Source: Poteriospumella lacustris (Eukaryota > Sar > Chrysophyceae > Chromulinales > Dinobryaceae). Taken from it: a stretch of 64,000 nt of DNA. The translations under genes and the position numbers were made by a program. The stretch covers positions 1 through 64,000 of the forward strand of contig SMOI01000141.1 in assembly GCA_008000375.1 (NCBI GenBank). The letters run 5' to 3'. The notes under the pieces are model-generated. The model saw nothing but the letters and a program-made list of their open reading frames with translations, did no database searches and was not told the DNA's origin. Every line of letters begins with the position of its first letter. Position 1 is the first letter of the stretch. This document shows positions 40,574 through 52,967 of the stretch, in pieces.

Positions 40574-43528
40574 ATGAGTGAAAAGTCGGACGAAGAGAAA
40601 TTTTACCCCACCAAGGCATCATTCGGTGATGTATACCTTCTAGGTACGAGCATATCATCGAATGGCGATTTTCTAACCGTTTTCTAATTCACAAATGCTA
40701 TGGGGACAGGTTTGGCAATAAAACTGGGGGGCTGCGTTGCGTCCTGGCACAATGGTGAGTTAATAGCGGCGATCGATAGCTCTTCCTGTGCTTATGAGGC
40801 TGTGTTCTATTAGGGTTTGAGATTGGCTTCTGGCCTTACTTTGTATGCTACTTGATCGTTGGTTCCGGATATTTAGCCTTGACCCTGTGCGTGGCCGAAA
40901 TGATAAGCGTAATTTCCTTCCCGGGTGGCTACTACGGCTATGTTCGATGTGGTATGGGTCCTTTGCTAGGCTTTCTCGTCGGCTGTAGCGGATTAGTAGA
41001 ATCAGTCTTCTTTTTGGCGGTGTCCGTGTTGAAGATCGGTCAGGTCTTCACAGTCGCGTTTCATATGGACACCTCCTTTCAGCCCATCATATGGTTCGCT
41101 GTGTATTCAATCATCATCTTGTTTCATGCGCGGGGAAGTCGACTCTTTTGGCAAGTGATGAAGCTGTGTACTGTGTTTTCCTTGGCGATTATCCTCCTGT
41201 ATCTCTTCGGGTCGATGCCCGTGCTGAATTTCAACAAATATGCGGAACCACACCATCGACTGGAATTTCATACCTCCGTGACAGACTTCTTGCATATGCT
41301 ACGTTTACCTGGCTGGTTTTTTATGGGCATTGATATGGTCAGTTTGACGGTGGAAGAAGTGAATCATGTACGTTACGCTTGCTGGCCTGGTTGGTGTTCG
41401 TCGTCTTCTCGTCTCACCGTTGTGTCGTTGTTTTGTATTTGTAGTCCAAAGAAGTCGTCCCCTGGTCTATGGTCAGCGTCATTTCTACGATGATTGTATT
41501 GACCTTTTGGCTGTTCATGACCGTCGCCTCCCAATCACCCGGCGTCACCGCAGAGATGTACCAGTTGACGTCCATTTTCCCGTTGTCGTTCGGCTTCAGT
41601 CGAATGCTCAACATTCCTGAATCTACCGCGTCTCTGTTTACGCTCTTACCTTTGCTCTGCTCTTGTACGGGATATATGTTTGCCGTAGGCAGGCAATTGA
41701 GTTCCATGGCACGATCGGGGTTGTTTGCACCGATATTCAAACGAACCGTCGGTGCGGACAAGGTTCCAATGAATGCAATGCTGGCCGGAGCCATATCCGG
41801 ATTGTTAGGTCTATTCTTCGCTTGGCAATATGACCCCTATACCATGTTATTCCGCTTGGCGATGCTTGGTGGATCTGTGGTCTACGTGAACCTGTTCGCC
41901 TGTTTTCTCGTGTTCAAAACACGTTACTGTGAAATGGAACGTGGGTGTCGGAATCCATGTGGCTATGCTTCCGCTGTCTACGGCATGATCGTTTTCAGTT
42001 TCGTGTTCATTGCATTGGCACGTGACACGTCGAATGTGTTCATCATCACCGCGTATGTGTCATTCATGTTGCTGATGTGGCTGTATTACTATGCCTACGC
42101 CGAAGCGCATCAGTTTTTCTCCGAGAAGGAACAAACCGTGTTCTTGAAGGCCTATATTGTCAATTGTAAGCTCCTCTCGACGATGTGATGTGTGTTTTGT
42201 GTGTGTGGGCTCCCGTCGCTTATGTATGCGCTATCGTCTGTTGGTTTGTTTGTTTGTTTGTTCGTTCGTTCGTAGTGAATCGACGCAAGAAGATGGCCAT
42301 GGCCCATAAACTGGCGTACGATGTCGTGGCGACGTATCGCTTTTGGGAACGATGTGCAGTGTGGAGTCGTTGCAGTGCGATGTTCTGTCTTCGTTTAGTG
42401 GCATGCTGCTTCTGCTGCCACAAGAACCACGAGAACAAACGTACCGCCGTCTATATTCAGACGACCGTTTCGACACAGTCGAACAGCAACTGCGGAAGTC
42501 TTGAAACCAGTGACAAGAGACTGCAAGGACTGGAAGATGGCGGCATGGCCATCGTTGATCGTTTCGGTGTCGAACCCGTCACAGAGAACTTGGAACTGGA
42601 TATGGCTGTCGTCGCACGTGAGGATGCACCATCCATCGATCGTGGAATGACGACACGTCCGATGGGCGATGATCTACGAAATACACTTCGCGCAAAAGAA
42701 ACCAGTCCAGAAGATCCAGACGACCATCAGCAGCAACAGCAGCAGCAGCAGCAGCACCCAACGTTTCGTTTCCATTGGAAGCCCCTGCCTCGTGTGGCTG
42801 AACAACCCGCGTCGTCGTCGTCGTCGTCGTATGTATCGCAAGAGATGCACAGTCACAGTGCCCATGTGTCCGCCTTGTTGGCGATGAAGCAAACACCGTC
42901 CGGTCACAGCTCGGTGTCCAGTTCGCCGAGCAAGCTGTTGTCGTTGAATCGTCTGCCAGGAGATGTGACGGACGAGAGTCCCAGTCGATTTACGCCGCCA
43001 CCGATCCATACCGGTCATGGACCGTTGTCCACCAACAACACGTCGCCACCGATGCGATCCATTGATTTAGCCACATTGTCCCTGGATGAAGAGACGTTAT
43101 CCGCACAACGCCAGCAGCAGCGCCCATTGTTTCGCGCGTATACACCGACGTCCACCGCGACGACGACGACAACGCCAACGGTGGGTGTCCTTCGGTCACG
43201 ATCGCCGGTGCATCATCCACCGGACCAAACTACGACCCGCTCTGCGCCAAGTCATCATGCACATGGCCATCGAGACCCCGATTCCTTTCATCCCGACATT
43301 GCCATGTCGCACAGTACCGACATCTCTGATTTCTACCCTCCTCTACGTTCTCCGTTACGTTCTCCTTTACGTCGTGACGCTCAACCAGCTCACGACGGGG
43401 TCAATACGACCCCACCGCTGGATCATGACAACAACAGTATCGCGGTGGAAAGGCCACGGGCCGAAGATCCTTCTTGTTCGGGATCCAGTCCACCGCCACC
43501 AACGCAGGAGAGCACCAGCATTCCTTAG
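40574..43528 (+). CDS. APC-superfamily amino-acid permease with long C-terminal tail
   Basis: Five exons (40574-40643, 40710-40754, 40814-41367, 41445-42165, 42276-43528) encode 880 aa. Residues 20-465 form a 12-TM APC transporter: LGLAIKLGGCVASWHN|GFEIGFWPYF, MISVISFPGGYYGYVRCGMGP and, later, LCSCTGYMFAVGRQLSSMARSGLFAP. The last is the loop typical of ethanolamine- and amino-acid-permease subfamilies. The substrate is not determinable. After the last TM a cytosolic tail of about 410 residues follows. It is basic and Cys-rich at first (CCFCCHKNHENKR), then low in complexity, with a polyQ run (about 42728-42756) and poly-Ser and poly-Thr. The very short exons 1 and 2 were placed by frame and family pattern. 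The last intron ends in stacked GTTT and GTTC tetranucleotides that serve as its acceptor tract. Confidence 0.82.
42728..42757 (+). repeat. CAG trinucleotide tract (polyQ coding)
   Basis: About nine near-perfect CAG/CAA codons inside the permease tail, followed by a TCG tract (poly-Ser) about 55 bp downstream. Confidence 0.9.
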
Positions 43529-43720
43529 CTGACCAACACAAACCAAATAACCAAACAAACAAAGAGATGGCCCACCTCCATCACCAGGATTCTCAATCTC
43601 AATCTATGTACCACGTGGTTCTGCTTCTCTTGCGGTTGTCTATTTCTTTTTTTTTTTTTCTTTTCTTCTTTTCTTCTTTTCTTCTGGATTCGCCTCGCTG
43701 CCATTCGTTCACTTCATTAT

Positions 43721-43774
<54 letters not shown>

Positions 43775-45656
43775 TCTCCCTCTCCCTCTCTCTGTTGTGT
43801 GTTCTTCTTCTTCTCGTGCGGTGCCTGCAGTAGATCGCTGCGTGTTATGTATTCGTTTTTCCTCCCATTTGTTGTTTTTTTGTGTTTCTTTGGACATCTC
43901 GAGATCGTGTGGATGTCCTGTCCTGCGTTCGTTCATTTGTTTTGTTTCTGTTTTGCGGTCCAGTCAGTTGGTCGTCCATCCCGATGAGGTGCGTCCGAGA
44001 TCGAGTTCGACTTTAAGTGTGTGAATATTTCGCCTGAGCAATATCCTTTTGTCCGCCTTGTGAGGGCACATACCAGCCACTGGTCGATTTCCATGTGCAT
44101 AGGGAGAGAAGGATGCGCCAACGTCTGTGTTCGTTCTTCTTCGTGTGGTGTTTAATTAATGTGGTGTGCTTTTTTCCCGCGTACATGTCTTCAAAGCAGC
44201 AGCGTCGGATGCCCTCATTATTCGACTGATGTTTGGGTTTGTTGTTGCTATTGGTTTGTTTGTCACTCGATTCGATTGCTGTATATTTTGTTGTTGCTTC
44301 CTGCAACTGTCTTGTACTTTTGATGCCGCCTGGTGTCGCCATCGGGGCGTTATTCTTGTCGTGGTCTTTGTCGGGCGTCGGGCATCGTACACATACACCG
44401 GCTCTTCTCCTCTTCTCCTCCCCTCCCTCCCCTCCCCCCTCATCTTCTGTCAATCAGTACACTATTTCATCGTTTCTATTGTCGTTGGCCTCTTCATCTA
44501 ATGGCGTCTTTACGAAGGACCCCTGGTCCTCTTCTCTGCTCTGCACTGTACTGCACTGCACTGCACTGCTCAGCTTCATCAGCAGCACTTTCATCAATCT
44601 CTCTCTCTTTCTCTTTGTGCGCGTCTTCCGCAATGTCACTTCTTTTTGCTGATTGTTTTCGTCTACAGTAGCACGTAGTATTTTTCCAATCGGCGATGCT
44701 TGTGCCGTGGGTACACAACCCCTCACGCAGTGTTCTCTTGGTGGGGGTCATCGGTTATCGGTCATCGGTCATCGATCATTGGCGGGGGTTCATCCGAATC
44801 CTGTTGGTGTCTCGTTGCCTCGCCCATTTGATTTGATCTTATGATTCCCAGTCACTGTATTGCTTTCTTTCTATTGCTTTCGATTGTTCCCATCTCTCTT
44901 TCACTCTGTGTTTACATTTCTCGACTTCTTGGCGCACTCTCTGATATACATTTGCATATGTTACACGGACACACACAAGAAATATCCGCGTTGTATCGTC
45001 CAAGGCCGCGCGCCCTCACGATGGCGATACAATGTCGACGAAGAAGTTACCATTATAAATTACCACAAAATCATTTTTTATTCGTTCCGCTGCTGGCTCA
45101 TGCTTGACCTGTCCTCTCGTCGGGCGGGTCTGCGCGATCTCTCTCTTGTTGCGAAGTCGATTCATTCACCGACGTATGTCAGGCACTGTGTGCGTCGAAG
45201 ATGCCACGGTGCGTCTGTTGTCTGTTGGTCTACACGAGGCGAAATTCGTTCCTTCTCCGTCGCTTGCCGATATTCGTTGTTGATTTAATTAAGGATGTAC
45301 TGTAAATTGGCAGACAGGAGGCTCTCCATCAGAACCATATATGGTAAATATAAGAACGTGAGGAACTACACGCCGTGTACAACTGCAAAGGTCCCGAAAC
45401 ATCGGTCTGTCAGCGAAAGAGCACTTCAATGCACTTTAGCAGGCGACCAAGTACTTCTTTGAGGCTCATAAAGTGATTATGGGTGGGTCATTGTGTACCA
45501 AATAGTGTACATTGAATGAGGAGAAATTTCTTTTCCGCCGTCGCCTCCCACGAACTGGTCGAACTGGTCGAGGTCGAAGTGTTCCGGTGTCTGAGAGGAC
45601 ATCATCAATCATCGCATAACTTACACATCATATAGATATATTCCTGCAACAAGAAA
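43529..45656. other. 2.1-kb gene-free region with simple repeats
   Basis: No convincing gene on either strand. It contains a pyrimidine/T-rich tract (about 43628-43685), a TG dinucleotide tract, CT-rich runs (about 43773-43800 and 44405-44450), a degenerate CTGCA array (about 44540-44572) and a degenerate TCGGTCATCGG array (about 44750-44780). The final 350 bp before the HECT gene is more AT-rich, with ATATAGATATAT near 45630, and probably contains its promoter. Open frames of up to 146 codons here have biased, repeat-driven composition and are not called. Confidence 0.6.
43724..43772 (+). repeat. TG dinucleotide microsatellite
   Basis: About 24 uninterrupted TG units beginning just after ATTGCG. 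Confidence 0.95.
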
Positions 45657-48619
45657 ATGACGGAGAAAGTTGCAAGGGGCTTTACCATTCATTTTCCCGC
45701 AGGATTTGCGTTGAGTTTTCGTGAGCTGGGATCCGACTCGGTGCGTCAATTGCGTGACAACAGTTATGGACAAGAGATCGATGGTTTAATGTCATTGCAA
45801 GACTCAAAGATTTATCGTCTGGCCGACGGATCCTCGTCATGGTTTGGGTCGGATGCGCAGTTTCTGGATGACCACGCAAAGCCTATTGCGCCCGGTGACT
45901 ATTCCATGTTGCTGAGTGAGAACAAGGTGCAGAAAAGAGATATCGGAATATGTTCCATGGCAATAAAAGTAGCCAAACAAGATGCCCCATCAGATGTGGA
46001 CAGCGATCACTCAGTGAAGACGTCTCGTGCGGTCATTCCTCACACCGTTCAACTCGTTGATCATCAACTCGTCATCACTCTCGATGCTTCGATTCAGACT
46101 TTATCATCCAGCACAAATCGAACAATGGAAGTGATGCATCCTATCACTGGTGAAACCATGGGTTCCATACCGGGGGCATTTCAAGAAATCAGCAGTTTGT
46201 TTCCTTTTGAAACAATGGCGCGCGCCATTCTCATGGCGCAGAAGCAGCCACCCACGAAGCTACATCGAGTGATAGTCACCGGACATGGATGGTCAGGATC
46301 CCTTGCCCATGCAATCGCGGTGGTGCTTCGAGAGCATTTGCGGGCGATGGACTCGTCTCTCTTGGTGAAAGCGATTTCGTTCGGTGGACCATTGATTGGG
46401 GACGATGCGTTGATGTCCTATCTCCAACGGAATCGTCAGTGCATACATCACGTCACCATCAATGTCGGAGGAGACATTCTGGATCGTTTCTTGTGGATTC
46501 TTCAAAAATTATGGGTCCGGCTACCCGCCGATGTCGCCGGTGAAGAGACCGTCGTTTCTCTCTACGAACGGGTACAAGCCCTCGCGGAGGACTACTTCAA
46601 CGTAGTCCAAGGACCAGAGAATACCTCCTCCGCAGCGTCGTCGTATGTGTCCACCTTGTTGGAAGCGGAACAGTTCTTGCGACATGCCACTGCATCGCCC
46701 GCGGCGGCTGCCAGTAGTGCCTGGCTACCGATCGGTCGGTATTGCACACGAACGGTGGACAACGTCTGTGTGGCGGGATTTCCCGAGACACGACCCAGTT
46801 GTGTCGAATCCACGTTATCCTCATTCGATCATACACAACACTCCTATGATGCCTTTTTTCATGATTTCCATTCGACGCTGGTACCACCGGCGAGTGTGAT
46901 CCCACCCACCGTGGTGGAGAGTCTGCGACCGAAACTGTCCACGGTGTCGGTCCTGTACCAACCGCACCTGCGTCAAATCACGTGGCAATTCTCGGGTGAA
47001 AACTTGGATGCGGTTTGTGGCCGTGGCGTCAACGCTGTCCCCTCGCTTCCCCTAACGACGTCTCCCGCGGCGTTCTTGTCCTCGTTGCCGTTCGCCTTGC
47101 ATGTCGTCCAGCACAGTACCACCCGTTTGACGACACTGCTGTATCCCGGGGCGGACGCACGCATTGCGTCTTTCCTGTCGACTTGGAACGAGGTCTTCAT
47201 TCACATGGTCGATTGCGCGTTGTCCCTTCCGGATATGGTCGCTCCCTCCTCGAAAGATCGTCCGTTGGCCACGGTATCGCTCTTCACCGAGTACGGGGAA
47301 AGCAACCCCGTGTCCTTCACAGAAAATGACATTCTACAGCCTTCACCCACCACAGCGGCGTCCACCGCATCCACCTCCGCGTCTCCTGCAGCAGGAGAAA
47401 CAACAGAGTCGTCCTCCTCGTCCTCCTCGTCCTCCTCTTCGTCGTCGTCGGTGTTGGGGACGCTTCGATCATCAGCGACCAGTAAGAAACGCTCGAAGGC
47501 CCCCACCGCGATGTTGCATCCCACGATGAATGCGTCGTTCTTGATCACGGCGGTCTTACGGATCGCTGCCTATGGACGACAATTCAATGGGATCTCGGGG
47601 TTGATGGAAAATCGTGGATTGTTTGACGTGTGGCAGTTGATTTTGGCCCTCGAACGCACGTTGCTCCTCCCATCGAAGAAGAAGCGAACTGCAGCTGCCT
47701 CGTCCGAGTTGGAAGGTGCGGTGCAACAATATTGGCACGGGGAGACCGCTGCGTTGGCCGCATTGCGTCAACAGATCATGCCCCTGCTCACGGAATTGGC
47801 GCAGAAAGTGGTGCAACCGTTGGATGCCCAGGAGAATCCAGCGATGCTGGTGACACGTAAAGTGGCAGGGCTCCTTGGTCGTGTCAGTGGTGGCGTGATC
47901 TTATCGGCGAGTGCCTTGTTGATGGTTCCGTCCACATTGTTGCTCGCGCCGGTGTCGTCGTATATCTTTCCTCCCGCAGCAGAATCCGCGTCGTCGTCGT
48001 CGCAGCGTCATTCGTTGTCTGGGGCGGGTCGATTGGGCTTGGGGTTGTATCTGAGTGCGGCCGGTATCCTGTCGTTTCCGGGTTTGGTCGTCGGCGCGGT
48101 CGGTTATTTCATTTCGGCGGTGTCTAAGAATGCGTTACAAGACCCCGAAAGCATCCAATACAAAGAGATCTTACGATCGCTGTTGGAGAGTATGTTCAGT
48201 GCCCCTGACAGCTCCAGTCGGAAGGGGGCGACGTCAGTGCTGTTGCGCGACGTGGTGGACGAGTTGTGCCCCTTGGAAGACTTCCTCGTGCATCAGTTCC
48301 ATGCGAAATACCCCGAAGCGCACCTGACGCACGCGTCGACGTCGCCCCAGGACATTGCCCAAGTGATCAACCGTCATGCGTCGGCGTCGACGTCGACAGC
48401 GGCGCACACGGCCACCCCGGAGGATATCGCCGCTACGGGGGCGTTGCAACGTTATTTGAAACGATCGACGGGTTCGTTGGAGAAGCTGTGGATCGTGGGC
48501 AAGATCTACGCCATGCGACGCCATTTGCAGAATCAGTTGCTGCTGGGTTTCTTGGGCAGTCGACGATCGCGTACGAATGGCGTGATCCAACGGCTCTTCC
48601 AGCCGTTACCGTCCACGAC

Positions 48620-48652
<33 letters not shown>

Positions 48653-51600
48653 GACTGCGACGGAGGAGGCGGCACGGCACAGCATCACTCCGATAGGAAC
48701 GTGGATCAACGAAGCCAGGCTACAGTCGCAGAGTTTTGATGCGTTCATGAGCGAGGGTCATCGTCACGAGTGGCAATGCCTGGCGCTGGCGCTCTCGAAT
48801 GAGGTGGCACCGACTGCTGCCGCTGCCGCTGCCGCTGCTGCTGCTGCGACTGCCAACGTTGATGGGAATGTCGAGGCGGCCGCTCAAATGGCGTCGATGT
48901 TGGTGGTCCTCGTCGCGGGAGATGTCCTCGCCTGGTACCTCGCTGAAACACAACAGCAACAGCAACAGCCACCGCTGCTGTCACCCGCTCTGGAGACGGC
49001 GATGGAACACGAACGTGCCCTCATTCGCATCGCGCAACAAGCCGTGAAGCCGTTCATGGTCGTCGTGGATTTCTTGCATCCATCGTCCACCTCCTCCGGC
49101 AATGGCGCCGCCACCACCGCCACCACCGCCACCACCACGGTCCCGTCGTTGGAGCAATGGGAGCACTACCGTAGCGTCTACGCAGAGCTGTTACACGTGC
49201 CCGAGAGCCTGCTCATGATTCTCGCCGACCCGCAATCACCCACAGTCGCCGCCACGCAAGAGACGACCGCCACTGCCACTGCCCCTGCAGCATCAGCAGC
49301 ATCAGCAGCATCAGCATCAGCGGCAGCGGACACGGAGCTGCTCACGGTCTGTCAGTTACGCGCGGCGCTGTACGGCATGGTCCACAACTTCCTCGGCGAT
49401 GTGACCACCTTGTCGCCTGCCGTCGCTCTGCATTTCTTACCGTCGACGATGATGCAGACGCTGCAACGGTGGCATCCGGAAACGTCGATGTACCATTTGC
49501 CGGATCTCTTGGCCACGGCGGCCGTGTCGTTGCTCTTTTCGATGACGCCGATGACGGCGTCACAGGTGAACGTCGAACTCGCGAAATTGGTCGCCGAGAA
49601 ACGCCGCCAAGTGGAACCGGCGCCTGTTGTCGGAGCCTTCTCGACGTCGTCGACGTCGACGTCCACCGCAGTCGCTACCCTTCGCAGCAGCAGCAGTGGC
49701 ACTACTGCCACGACTGCCACGACGACCACGGCTGCACGGTTGGCGCAAGGTGGCTTTTGGGTGTATCTGGAGCATCTGGCGAGGTCGTGGGGCATTGCGG
49801 AGGACGTGGTACACCTGATTCTTGAGATATTGGGGCACATGGCGATCGCGTTGGAGACCGAACTGAAGCTACAACGACCGCAGACGATGGTCTTGGGCCA
49901 AGTCGGTCTACGATCGCCGTCGTCAACGTCAACGCCTACGTCCACGTCGCACGATATGACCATGTTGGACGCGTTGATCGGGACGATGGTGCTGAATGAA
50001 CTCCACGACTTGCTCCGCCCGGCCGCTGCAGCGGCGACGACAACTACTACCGGTAGTCGTCGTCGAACCACCACGCACCAGGCGCCCCAGACGGCGATTG
50101 ATCCGATCCCACCGTCATCGTTTCTGCCGGGGCACCGCCCCACCGCCGCTGGCGCCACGACGAAACGCGGAATCGAATCGTCCGCGTCCCGATCGGATCA
50201 GCTGATGATCGAGTTGCTGCTGCAGATGAACGACCTCGTCCAGTATTGGCGGGCCCAGGGCTATTCCCTACCCGCGGTGCGGATCGCCTTGTTGCGCGTG
50301 TTCACCACCACCGCCGCCGCGACGACGATGGCCTCGACGGAGAACACGGCGGGCGGTGAGGCGGACGACGAGGACCTCGACGGCGCGGGTAGTGCGAGCC
50401 GCCACCACGCAGCCGAGATGGAAGCGCATATCCTCGCGGTACTGGAGGAGACGCAAGCCATTCTGTCCTTCGACGACCACGACCACGACCACGACCATGG
50501 CGCACTGCCTCCGGTATCGCCCCACGTCGATCGCTATCGACAGTATCAAATCGCACGGGCACAGTTCCAGCAACTGCAGGCGTTGACCTTCCCGACCACC
50601 ACCGCGACCTCACAGCTAACGACGTCGTCATCTGCTGCTGCCACCACCACCGTGGCGAGCGGGGAGAGTAGTGGTCGTGGAGCCGCCGCCACAGGGACGA
50701 CGACGAACGGTGCTGCCAACAGGGACAACCACGACGACGGCGGCGGCGGCGGCGGCGACGGCGACTCCTCGACCGCGAATCAAATCACCGCCTGCATCGA
50801 GAAGATCGCCGCGTTGAAGTACGCACACAGCGAACTGCTCGTGATCAGTGCGATGGAAGAGGAGGACGAGGTGAAAGGGAAGACCGCCACGGCCGCCAGG
50901 GCGACCACCACCACGACCGCCGCCCGTCGTGATGAACCAGCAGGCAGCAGCGGCAGCAACAACAGCAGCAGCGGCAGCGCCAGTGGAAATGGCAGCAGAG
51001 ACGGCCACAACAATCGTCGCTTACTCGCCGATTCGTTGCTGTTGCAGTTGTTGTCGTTGCCCCTGCGTGCGCAGGCCTCGTCGCCGCTGTATACCACCGA
51101 ATGGCGGTTTCAGATTCAAGGCGAAGCGGCGATCGATGCACACGGCGTGACGCGGTCGCTGCTGACGAAAGTCGCCGAGGACATCTACCGCCACCCTCGT
51201 CGGTATTTCTTACGTCGCCCGAACAGCAGCAGCAGCAGCAGCGACGGCGGTGGTAGTGGCGATGGAGGTGGTGACCCCGTTGACGAGGGGCAGGGGGGAG
51301 ATGTCCTGTACTTCGACCCGCACGTGTGTTATTTCTGTGACTACTACACGGCGAATCCGGGTCTAGCGGAGGATGCCTCGATCCGCTTGCAGATTGCCAC
51401 CGTGAAGCAGACGTACCGTGCGCTGGGGCATTTGGTCGGTCTCGTGTTGCGGAATGTTCCCGTGGGGGTGACGTTGCCCATTCGTTTTGCGACGGCGGTG
51501 TATACCTGGCTCTTGGGCGGTCGCCTGGGGTATCGGGAGGTGCAGTCGTTGGCCCCGTCGTTGGCGACGTCGATGGAAGCGATCGCGATGGCCGAAGACG

Positions 51601-52619
51601 ACGAGACCATGGAGAGCATGGATCTGACCTTTGCGATGCCCGTGACGCTGCCGGCGTGTTACCCTTCGTTTCTGAGCCCCGTGCTCTTGACGATGAATCG
51701 GATTCATCGCGCCGATGACGAGGAACGTCTCTTGCCGATTGCGGACGCGACAGCGGCTACTACCGTCGCCACCGCCGGTGGTGGAAGGGCTGCTGGGAGC
51801 GTCAGTGGTGGCGGGCCAGGGGTTGGTGGTGGCGCTGGCGCGTGTTGTGAGCGCGCGGTGACTCGCAGCAACCGACTGGAGTACCTGCGGCTGTTTATTC
51901 AGTACCACCTGTGTTGCTTACATCCGCCGGTGATGCCAACGGCGGCGGCGGATGCCGGCAAGTCGTCGATGTCCGCGCCCACCAATGCGCGTGCACTGCC
52001 TCCGCTGGTGGTGCAAGAGTTCGTGTTGGGGGTGCAAGAAATGTGTCCCCGCGACACGTGGCACGACCTGACGCCCCAGGCGCTGCAGGCGACGATCGAA
52101 GGCGAATCGGTCATCGATGTGGCGCAATGGAAGGCCGCGACCACGGTACAGTCCACGGCGCATTCGATGAACAGTCTCTTGACCAGTATGGTGCTGACGG
52201 GGACCGTGCGCAACACGGACAACGGCAACCACAGCAACCACAGCAACCACAGCAACAGTAACAGCGGCAGCAGCAGTGGCCGTGCAGCCACCGCCACCAC
52301 CACCGCAGTGGAAGTCGAAGACGCCGTCGTCATCGAACAGTTCTGGGAGATCGTCGAAGAGCTCTCGCCGTCCGATCGACAGCGACTGTTGTGCTTTACG
52401 ATTGGCACGACCAGTCTCCCGGCGGTGACGGGGTTCGCCGGTTTGGATCCACCGTTTACGTTGATCCTCGCCAGTTCGTTGGACCCGACGTCGCTGCCCG
52501 TGTCGCACACGTGTTTCCATATGTTGATTTTACCCAAATACCCGTCGAAGGACATTCTACGCGACAAACTGTTGTTGGCCTGTCGCGAGACCGGTGCCGA
52601 TCACATGGGGATCGTGTAA
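45657..52619 (+). CDS. HECT-type E3 ubiquitin ligase fused to a class 3 lipase-like domain
   Basis: A single exon encodes 2320 aa. About residues 85-290 resemble the alpha/beta-hydrolase fold of class 3 lipases: FETMARAILMAQKQ, LHRVIVTGHGWSGSLAHAIA, then VKAISFGGPLIGDDALMSYL. The nucleophile elbow near residue 208 reads GHGWSG where GHSLGG is expected, so the usual serine position is Gly and this domain is probably not a standard lipase. The middle (about 500-1800) is long and low in complexity, with poly-Ala, poly-Thr and poly-Ser, and a hydrophobic pair near 740-830. A HECT domain occupies about 1815-2320: FQIQGEAAIDAHGVTRSLL, DVLYFDPHVCY, ALGHLVGLVLRN and LEYLRLFIQYHL. The catalytic-cysteine block is LPVSHTCFHMLILPKYPSK, with Cys at about residue 2286. 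The HECT Cys accepts ubiquitin from an E2 and passes it to substrate. Confidence 0.88.
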
Positions 52620-52967
52620 ACGGTGCCTGCCTGTCTGTCTGCCTGCCTGCCTGCCTGTTTGTCCACCTGCCTGCCCGCCGGTCTGGTCGGCCATTATTGT
52701 CACCTCTGTGGTCCCTGTAGGTGGCCTGTATGTTCTATGTTACCTGTAAACCGAACCCCTGTCGTTGCTGCGTCTGCTACTACGTTAACTAGCTGTGCAA
52801 ACACACACAACAACAACACAAACCTTTCATCCGCAGTCGTCGTATGTGCAACTGCAACGTCCAAAGCTATTGTTGTTCACATGTTGCGGGTTTCTTGGCG
52901 ATGGTATTACAAGCAGAGAGAGCCGTAGCGGGCGCGTTGTTGGGTTTCGAACAGGAGCGTTCTGTGT
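52620..52967. other. Spacer between convergent genes with TGCC tandem repeat
   Basis: A TGCC/TGTC tetranucleotide array (about 52623-52675) begins right after the HECT stop codon. The rest of the 348 bp holds no gene. Confidence 0.7.

Noticed and set aside
44013-44453. 146-codon minus-strand ORF in the gene-free spacer
   Set aside because: Composition follows the simple repeats, with no domain, no good start context and no splice support.
48234-48739. Overlapping ORFs on both strands inside the HECT gene, including poly-Cys and poly-Gln frames
   Set aside because: These are other frames of the poly-Ala GCT/GCC tracts. Only the 2320-residue frame has conserved domains.
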